From a virus, in IMG/VR virus record IMGVR_UViG_3300017952_000076, positions 1 through 27,559 of that record: a stretch of 27,559 bases of DNA, one strand, 5' to 3'. Every line of letters begins with the position of its first letter. Positions within the stretch are counted from its first letter, which is position 1. The position numbers and the translations under genes were made by a program. Shown one piece after another: positions 23,455 to 27,559 of the stretch. The notes below the pieces were generated by a model. That model was not told where the DNA came from, ran no database searches, and saw nothing but the letters and a program-made list of their open reading frames with translations.

Positions 23455-23865
23455 ATGTTTGACTGGAAGAAGCCAACTACGGAGATGTTAGGTAGATGGC
23501 AGCCGTGGCACCCAGGCCATACAGCATTGTTTAAGAAAGCATTTGCTGAAACTGGACAGGTAGTAATTATGGTTCGCGATGTGGGCGGCATAGTAGGACA
23601 AGATGCCGGCGCAGGAAGAACTGCAAATCAAGATGATAATCCATTTCATTGGGATCAAGTAAGGAACAATATCATTGATGCACTGTGGAAGGAAAACTTT
23701 CGTGAAAATGAAGATTATATCATTATGAAAGTTCCTAACATTGTTGATATAAGTTATGGTCGTGGTGTGGGTTATACATTCACACAGCACGAGTTAGGTG
23801 AGGAAATTCACAACATTAGTGCTACAAAGATTAGAGAACAGTTAAGAAAAGACGGCAAACTCTAA
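23455..23865 (+). CDS. Small HxGH nucleotidyltransferase
   Basis: A 136-aa nucleotidyltransferase of the HIGH superfamily: GRWQPWHPGHTALF (13-26) with H19-x-x-H22 and ISATKIREQL (121-130), the (I)S-x-T-x-x-R signature. Members adenylylate or cytidylylate small phosphorylated molecules (NMN, pantetheine-P, glycerol-P, sugar-P); ATP sulfurylase shares the fold. Because it is co-transcribed with APS kinase, an ATP-sulfurylase-like activity is a tempting but unproven reading; classical ATP sulfurylases are much longer. GAGG five bases upstream. Its TAA overlaps the convergent uvsY stop. Confidence 0.75.
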   Translation: MFDWKKPTTEMLGRWQPWHPGHTALFKKAFAETGQVVIMVRDVGGIVGQDAGAGRTANQDDNPFHWDQVRNNIIDALWKENFRENEDYIIMKVPNIVDISYGRGVGYTFTQHELGEEIHNISATKIREQLRKDGKL

Positions 23866-24320
23866 AGAGTTGCGTCATCCAATCCTGCTGTTCTTAGTTT
23901 TACGATATTTGATAGTTGCCACTGTTTGATATCAAGTCCCTTGATTATTCCTAACCATTTGTTTCTTAACAGTGCAAACTCATTTATGATTTTTTCAAAA
24001 TCTACAACATCGGCTTCGCCGTCCACAAACTTCTCTGCATCTCTAGAACTTAGTTGTCTTTGATAACTTTCAACATATTTTCTAAAGTGAGAAGCACGCA
24101 GTCGACGAAGTTCGATGTTTAGATATTCAAGAATGGCTTCAATTTCTTGTAGTTGGCCAAATCGAGTTTCTACGTTTGCTGGCATCATTGCGGCAGCCTT
24201 TTCAATTCTACCAGATATTGCTGTTTCCTGTTTTGCAAGAATCAGTTGATCCTCGTAATACTTTACAGCATCGGGTATTGTTGAAATATCCTTGGATACC
24301 TTATCATACCAATTAATCAT
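23862..24320 (-). CDS. uvsY: UvsY-like recombination mediator
   Basis: A 152-aa helical protein resembling UvsY of marine T4-like phages. In T4, UvsY (137 aa) helps UvsX displace gp32 from single-stranded DNA. Visible: an N-terminal INWYDKVSKDISTIPDAV, a LQEIEAILEYLNIELRRLR helix, SYQRQLSSRDAEKFVDGEAD (similar in position to the T4 DYYSGRGDGD stretch) and NKWLGIIKGLDIKQWQLSNI near the end. No enzymatic motif, as expected. Placement after uvsX and a small acidic gene supports the call. ATG at 24320, 1 base after the upstream stop; an in-frame start at 24359 is less likely. Confidence 0.72.
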   Translation of the reverse strand: MINWYDKVSKDISTIPDAVKYYEDQLILAKQETAISGRIEKAAAMMPANVETRFGQLQEIEAILEYLNIELRRLRASHFRKYVESYQRQLSSRDAEKFVDGEADVVDFEKIINEFALLRNKWLGIIKGLDIKQWQLSNIVKLRTAGLDDATL

Positions 24321-24321
24321 A

Positions 24322-24546
24322 TTAACCCCAATCTTCGTCCTCGTCATCTGTTGGCTCATCGCTTATTGCGTATTCGATTGCACCGTCCAGATACGTGTCT
24401 ATTCCCAACATGCCTTCTAGCACACTTTCATTCACACCATAGTCCAATAGTGTTGTAATGTATTCCTGTGCTACACCTTCTTTATCCTTTTCAGGAATGT
24501 GTTCACTCATGACATTCCAAATATCAGCGAGCAAATCTTGATTCAT
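24322..24546 (-). CDS. Small acidic hypothetical protein between uvsX and uvsY
   Basis: A 74-aa acidic protein (MNQDLLADIWNVMSEHIPEK...), ending in TDDEDEDWG. It has a helical N-terminal half and no catalytic motif. A similar small acidic gene between uvsX and uvsY is, from memory, a common feature of marine T4-like phages, but no function is known to me. The ATG at 24546 is chosen because GGAG lies nine bases upstream; an alternative ATG at 24561 would overlap the end of uvsX by 11 bases. The acidic tail could mimic DNA or touch gp32/UvsX (inference). Confidence 0.65.
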   Translation of the reverse strand: MNQDLLADIWNVMSEHIPEKDKEGVAQEYITTLLDYGVNESVLEGMLGIDTYLDGAIEYAISDEPTDDEDEDWG

Positions 24547-24550
24547 ACCC

Positions 24551-25618
24551 TTACTCTCCATTAACAGATTCTACTTCTTTTTCCTCTTCGGCTTCATCTG
24601 CAATAGCGGGTTTATCAGCAAGGTCTTTCATAACCATGTCTAATTTTTCGCCAGTCCAATTTTTTCTGTATTCTAAATGCACTTCGCCGTTGAGGTCAGT
24701 GTATTTAAGTCTATTTCCATCTTTCTTGATTAATCCTTTCGCTTCGAAAAGATCAACTAGTCCACTGTATGGATCCATGCCAGTTTCATATGGAATTTTA
24801 ACTTGAACTGCTTCAAATGGTTTTGCGTAACGTGTTTTCATAACCTTACAGGCTGCACGAATACCACGCACATCAGTTACCTTGTTACCATCTTCATCTT
24901 CTTTTAGTTTTAATTTACGCATTGCAACAACAATTGAAGATGCATAGATAAATCCTTGACCACCTGAAATCTTATCATCTGGATCAAACATATCCTGTGA
25001 TGCGTATGTGTGATTGGTTGCTACCAATCCAACATTATAACTACCAAACATATTGACACAGTTTCTTACAAGTGCTGTTAGTGCCTTGGGTTTTCTACCC
25101 ATGTCACCTTTCAAATCACCCTTACCAAACTGGTCAACGTCTGTGGGTGTTAATAACATACCCAACGAATCGATGACAAATAATACCTTAGGACGATCTT
25201 CTTCAGCCATGTCCCTGTATTCTTTCATGAATTCTGATACCGTTTTCGCAACATCGTCAATCATGCTCATGTTTAGTTTAAGTAATTTTTCTTCACTCGT
25301 ATCAACGTCCAATGCATGTAGCCATGCTTCGTCAAGTGCGTTCTCCGAGTCAACAAGGACTACAAAAATGCCTTGTTCCTGTGCTGCTTTCACAATGTTA
25401 CCTGCTGCAATATACGATTTACCCGCACCAGATTCACCTGCTAATACAGTTACTTTTCCTAGTGGAACACCCTTATGGAAGTCGCCGCTGATCAAATAGT
25501 TTAGAGCATAGTTTCCTGTTGAAATCCAATCAGTAGGATCATTAAATCCAATACCTAGTCCGTCAATGCTCTTTGTCAGACTCTTTCTAAATTTAGTTAC
25601 GTCAAATGCTTTTGCCAT
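24551..25618 (-). CDS. uvsX: UvsX recombinase (RecA/Rad51 family)
   Basis: A 355-aa RecA-fold recombinase. It drives strand invasion in T4-type recombination-dependent replication. Walker A GESGAGKS (61-68), Walker B VLFVIDSLG (145-153), a SGGQGFIYASSIVV segment in the core, and an acidic C-terminal tail (ADEAEEEKEVES). Length is close to T4 UvsX (391 aa) minus the extended tail. AAGGA precedes the ATG at 25618 by four bases. It follows gp32 with an 85-base spacer that can form a hairpin. Confidence 0.95.
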   Translation of the reverse strand: MAKAFDVTKFRKSLTKSIDGLGIGFNDPTDWISTGNYALNYLISGDFHKGVPLGKVTVLAGESGAGKSYIAAGNIVKAAQEQGIFVVLVDSENALDEAWLHALDVDTSEEKLLKLNMSMIDDVAKTVSEFMKEYRDMAEEDRPKVLFVIDSLGMLLTPTDVDQFGKGDLKGDMGRKPKALTALVRNCVNMFGSYNVGLVATNHTYASQDMFDPDDKISGGQGFIYASSIVVAMRKLKLKEDEDGNKVTDVRGIRAACKVMKTRYAKPFEAVQVKIPYETGMDPYSGLVDLFEAKGLIKKDGNRLKYTDLNGEVHLEYRKNWTGEKLDMVMKDLADKPAIADEAEEEKEVESVNGE

Positions 25619-25641
25619 AATATCCTTTCCTTTGTTAAGAA

Positions 25642-25695
25642 GTGTGTGAGACCTCGCTGATTACCGAATGGAGGTTTTTGCCGGAACTCACACAC
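25642..25695 (-). promoter_or_regulatory. Structured RNA element between gp32 and uvsX
   Basis: GTGTGTGAG (25642-25650) pairs perfectly with CTCACACAC (25687-25695), and directly stacked on it ACCTC (25651-25655) pairs with GAGGT (25671-25675), leaving a 15-base loop and an 11-base one-sided bulge (25676-25686). On the mRNA (minus) strand it lies after the gp32 stop and 23 bases before the uvsX ATG. There is no U-run, so it is not an intrinsic terminator; an RNA processing site, stability element or translational operator is more likely. Confidence 0.65.
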
Positions 25696-25703
25696 AAACT
25701 CGT

Positions 25704-26690
25704 TTACTGCTGTTGTCTGTTACGGATCATTGCAAGAATGTCCTGAGCTCTGTTTGCACTATCGGAACTTTCCGCCGGTGCTTCAGTTGCTGCTGGTGCC
25801 GCTTCAGTTGTTGCAGTTTCAGTTACTGGAGCCGCTGGTGCCGCAGTCGCTGGTGCCGCAGTTGATGTAGATTTGTTAGGATCACCCGTAGCCTGGCCCA
25901 TGCCTGCTGGCTTAAAGTATTGACCCCACTTGTCCATATCATATGCCTCGCCATCAACAGATGCTTCGAACATTTCTTTCATTACCTGTAGTTCAACTTC
26001 AGTTGGTTTCTTAGGTAGGAAGTCGTTTAGATTAAACAGTCCGTGAGTATCAATTGCTGCTTTTTCCTCATCAGTTAAAGCACGTTCTCTACGTGACCAC
26101 TGTGAAGTTGAATAGTCAGCATATCCACCTTTGGATGTTTTCTTAATACGGAAATCAACACCCTTCATATAGTCTGTTGGCAATTCTTCCAATTCAGGAT
26201 CCATTAATGCACCCTTAATGATTTGGAAAATTTGTGGACCAATGATAAAGCGTCTAATTGGATTTTCTGGTTTAGAATCTTCATTTAGAGGATCATCTGA
26301 AACGAAACCTTGGAAGATGTATGAACGCTTCTTCCAATACTTACGACCCATGTCTTCTAATGATTTATCTTTGAACCAAGGACGAACTTCGGAAAGAATT
26401 GGACACGCTGTTCCGTCATTATACATTTCCACACATGGAACTTGAACAATTACGTTACGGTTGTCTGATTCGCCTTTAATACCTGCGAAAGGTAATTTGA
26501 TCATCGCACGTTCTACCCAAAAGAATGTGTTGTCAGTGTTACCGTCTGGTAAGAATCTTACCACGGCTTCCTTGCCTTCTTGCATATTCCAATGTGGGTA
26601 AATTGCGTTGTCTCCGCCACCAGTAGAATTACCAGTTGAGCGATTTTGCTGTTCCGCTAGTTTTGCGCGGATTTCTGCTAATGATGCCAT
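25704..26690 (-). CDS. 32: gp32 single-stranded DNA-binding protein
   Basis: A 328-aa protein of the gp32 type seen in marine T4-like phages. It coats ssDNA during replication, repair and recombination. N-terminal basic segment LAEIRAKLAEQQNRS, a core with VPCVEMYNDGTACPIL (84-99), EVRPWFKDKSLEDMGRKYW and RRFIIGPQIFQII, then a long Ala/Pro/Thr/Glu low-complexity linker (about 270-312) and a C-terminal ANRAQDILAMIRNRQQQ helix. Only two Cys (86 and 96, spaced as T4 C77/C87) of the T4 zinc set are kept. AAAGGAGG lies seven bases upstream; a consensus promoter precedes it. Confidence 0.93.
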   Translation of the reverse strand: MASLAEIRAKLAEQQNRSTGNSTGGGDNAIYPHWNMQEGKEAVVRFLPDGNTDNTFFWVERAMIKLPFAGIKGESDNRNVIVQVPCVEMYNDGTACPILSEVRPWFKDKSLEDMGRKYWKKRSYIFQGFVSDDPLNEDSKPENPIRRFIIGPQIFQIIKGALMDPELEELPTDYMKGVDFRIKKTSKGGYADYSTSQWSRRERALTDEEKAAIDTHGLFNLNDFLPKKPTEVELQVMKEMFEASVDGEAYDMDKWGQYFKPAGMGQATGDPNKSTSTAAPATAAPAAPVTETATTEAAPAATEAPAESSDSANRAQDILAMIRNRQQQ

Positions 26691-26708
26691 TTTGTAGCCT
26701 CCTTTGTT

Positions 26709-26740
26709 TGCCTAATAAAAAAATGTCATTTATGCCTAAT
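26709..26740. repeat. Direct repeat in the gp32 leader
   Basis: TGCCTAAT occurs at 26709-26716 and again at 26733-26740 (24 bases apart), i.e. ATTAGGCA twice in the gp32 mRNA leader. The leader is A-rich with little pairing. T4 gp32 represses its own translation by binding an unstructured leader, so this is a candidate operator; that is inference. Confidence 0.4.
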
Positions 26741-26751
26741 GCATACGTACT

Positions 26752-26780
26752 ATTATATGCAACTTTATTTATCTTGTCAA
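26752..26780 (-). promoter_or_regulatory. Perfect sigma70 consensus promoter for gp32-uvsX
   Basis: Minus strand TTGACA (26775-26780), 17-base spacer, TATAAT (26752-26757): complete consensus at ideal spacing. Expected start about 26745, giving a ~55-base leader before the gp32 ATG. It lies directly downstream of a terminator, so gp32-uvsX-uvsY form an insulated early unit. Confidence 0.85.
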
Positions 26781-26814
26781 TAGGAATTTTAACTAAAAGT
26801 GAATTTGTTTTACC

Positions 26815-26848
26815 AAAAAAAAAAAAAGGATCCGAAGATCCTTTCTTT
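26815..26848 (-). terminator. Intrinsic terminator with C(UUCG)G loop downstream of pqqA
   Basis: On the minus strand AAAGGATC-TTCG-GATCCTTT forms an 8-bp hairpin with the very stable C(UUCG)G tetraloop, followed by a run of 13 T (26815-26827 on the plus strand as A). It ends the pqqA transcript just upstream of the gp32 promoter. On the plus strand the tail TTTCTTT is weaker. Confidence 0.88.
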
Positions 26849-26902
26849 ATTAACAGTCCAATGTTTCTAACAATCTGTGTATATCTACTTCTACTTCTTT
26901 AT

Positions 26903-26974
26903 CTATCGGTTGGCTACATACATCGTTACTTCGAAGCCAAATCTCATTTCTGTTGCTATTGGTTTTGTCCACAT
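26903..26974 (-). CDS. pqqA: PqqA-like PQQ precursor peptide
   Basis: A 23-codon gene (ATG 26974, stop TAG 26903-26905) for a peptide starting MWTKP and continuing E9-M-R-F-G-F-E15-V-T-M-Y19, ending V-A-N-R. This is the PqqA pattern: M-W-x-K-P at the start, R-x-G-x-E-V-T-x-Y in the middle, N-R at the end, and the Glu/Tyr pair separated by three residues that PqqE cross-links to build pyrroloquinoline quinone. It is of the short beta/gammaproteobacterial type. AAGGA lies seven bases before the ATG. No pqqB-E genes are visible, so host enzymes (PqqD/PqqE and others) would have to process it. The gene is bracketed by two minus-strand terminators. The likely effect is to raise PQQ supply for host dehydrogenases (inferred). 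Confidence 0.9.
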   Translation of the reverse strand: MWTKPIATEMRFGFEVTMYVANR

Positions 26975-26995
26975 AATGTTTTCCTTTATAAAGTG

Positions 26996-27031
26996 AAAAA
27001 AAATAGTGTAGCAGTTTCCTACTACACTATT
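26996..27031 (-). terminator. Intrinsic terminator upstream of pqqA
   Basis: Minus strand AATAGTGTAG (from 27031-27022) pairs with CTACACTATT (27011-27002), a 10-bp stem that can continue past one mismatch with two more pairs around a four-base loop. It is followed by eight T (26996-27003 as A on the plus strand). It closes the transcript of the gene at 27072 and lies 22 bases before the pqqA ATG. Confidence 0.85.
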
Positions 27032-27071
27032 ATTTAAACATCTTTACGTAAAAAATCAATACGTAAAATCA

Positions 27072-27559
27072 TTAAAACATACTAAGTTGTTTAATTCTTT
27101 CAAGTTCTTCTAAGTCTTCTGCGCCTTGTTCTTGTGCAGGAGCCATTCTTTCTACCATCTTACGTGCAACTTGCTCAGCCTGTTCACCAAACTTTTTGCC
27201 TACCATAGTAGCAACACCTTCTGGTCCTTTTGGAAAAGTTCCTGTGTTCTTATCATAAAAAGATTTAATAAATTCTGCTAAACCTTCTAGTGTATGTTCT
27301 TCACCATCTGAAGTTTTAAACTTAGTGCCTTTTTTAGCGCCTTGTGCTTTTAGGTCTTGAACTTTTTTGCTAAATTCATTGCCTTCAGTTTCTTGGCTTT
27401 CCATATCCATAATATCGCCTGCTATATCACCGTGAAACTCTTGTCTATCAATTTCATGTCTCACTTTATCAAAGCCATCTGTTTTAATTTTTTCAATGTA
27501 GTCTTGATAAATTTTGTCTGCATAAGATTCGTCTGGCTCATTGCTACCTGTGATTTCAT
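27072..27559 (-). CDS. Unrecognised protein, 5' end outside window
   Basis: The frame stays open to the window edge, so this is the C-terminal 161 residues of a longer protein; a GTG at 27464 is merely internal. The visible part is hydrophilic and helical: SYADKIYQDYIEKIKTDGF, HGDIAGDIMDMESQ, a glycine-lysine-rich AQGAKKGTKF, GEEHTLEGLAEFIKSFYD and EDLEELERIKQLSMF at the end. No signal peptide or membrane segment and no family recognised. Endings of the ELxRIKxL kind occur in hypothetical T4-like cyanophage proteins. It is followed by a strong terminator. Confidence 0.75.
   Translation of the reverse strand, partial: EITGSNEPDESYADKIYQDYIEKIKTDGFDKVRHEIDRQEFHGDIAGDIMDMESQETEGNEFSKKVQDLKAQGAKKGTKFKTSDGEEHTLEGLAEFIKSFYDKNTGTFPKGPEGVATMVGKKFGEQAEQVARKMVERMAPAQEQGAEDLEELERIKQLSMF

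Noticed and set aside
25053-25499. A 148-codon plus-strand frame inside uvsX
   Set aside because: Antisense shadow of a clear RecA-family gene; serine-rich composition, no start signal.
25795-25865. Repetitive GGTGCCGC-like units
   Set aside because: They are the Ala/Pro/Thr-rich linker codons of gp32, not a separate repeat element.
26850-26972. A 40-codon minus-strand frame starting with GTG inside the pqqA start
   Set aside because: It is open only from a GTG two bases after the pqqA ATG and encodes no known pattern, whereas the ATG frame gives a textbook PqqA.
26636-27037. A 133-codon plus-strand open frame over the pqqA region
   Set aside because: It crosses two terminators and the gp32 promoter, begins inside gp32, and is rich in Leu/Phe/Tyr/Ser of the kind produced by reading AT-rich DNA backwards; no ribosome-binding site.
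27045-27065. TACGTA twice, 15 bases apart, after the 27072 gene
   Set aside because: Six-base palindromes in AT-rich DNA next to a terminator; too short to call an operator or attachment site.
1-27559. tRNA genes, CRISPR arrays, IS elements, attachment sites
   Set aside because: I looked for cloverleaf ends, spaced direct repeats, transposase or integrase motifs and saw none that could be supported.

Overview
The window is part of a tailed-phage genome of the T4-like (Straboviridae/Kyanoviridae-type marine myovirus) group. The evidence is a set of T4-type replication and recombination proteins that read most like the versions in marine cyanophages and pelagiphages: gp32 single-strand binding protein, UvsX recombinase, a UvsY-like mediator, UvsW helicase and a probable gp62 clamp-loader subunit. 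The DNA is AT-rich, genes are packed with 1-14 base overlaps (ATGA, TAATG), and almost everything is on the minus strand. No tRNA, integrase, transposase or CRISPR array was seen. Family names rest on reading motifs by eye; no search was run.

Layout, following minus-strand transcription from high to low coordinates. (1) 27559-26996: the 3' part of an unrecognised gene, ending in a strong intrinsic terminator. (2) 26974-26903: a 23-codon gene for a PqqA-type pyrroloquinoline-quinone precursor peptide, followed by a second intrinsic terminator with a C(UUCG)G hairpin. (3) 26780-23862: a consensus sigma70-type promoter, then gp32, a structured gp32-uvsX spacer, uvsX, a small acidic protein and uvsY. 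(4) 23030-23865, plus strand: APS kinase and a small HxGH nucleotidyltransferase. (5) 22963-13440: a sugar/glycan block with a methyltransferase, GT29 sialyltransferase-like protein, sulfotransferase, several GT-A enzymes, a nucleotidyltransferase-cupin fusion and five KpsC/capsule-synthesis-like glycosyltransferases, interrupted by a plus-strand gene pair at 14337-15586. (6) 13408-10783: an unknown 394-aa protein and UvsW. (7) 10786-2875: a second modification block with methyltransferases (one FkbM type), a cupin, GT-A enzymes, a hexapeptide acyltransferase, a nucleotidyltransferase-kinase fusion, a 2OG-Fe(II) oxygenase and a HAD phosphatase. (8) 2832-8: small proteins, gp62, two more 2OG-Fe(II) oxygenases and a zinc-finger-like protein, under another consensus promoter.

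How the parts may work together: the core genes handle recombination-dependent replication. The modification blocks contain sugar activation (kinase, nucleotidyltransferase, HAD phosphatase), transfer (about eleven glycosyltransferases) and decoration (methyl, acyl, sulfate, hydroxyl). APS kinase would make PAPS for the sulfotransferase. No polymerase, flippase or obvious membrane protein is present, so a soluble cytoplasmic target (virion proteins or a host precursor) is as plausible as a host envelope target.

The most striking item is the phage-borne pqqA. PqqA is the ribosomal substrate of PqqD/PqqE, and PQQ is the cofactor of methanol and other alcohol or sugar dehydrogenases. The peptide resembles the beta/gammaproteobacterial type, which suggests a PQQ-making marine host, possibly a methylotroph such as the OM43 clade. 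That host guess is inference.
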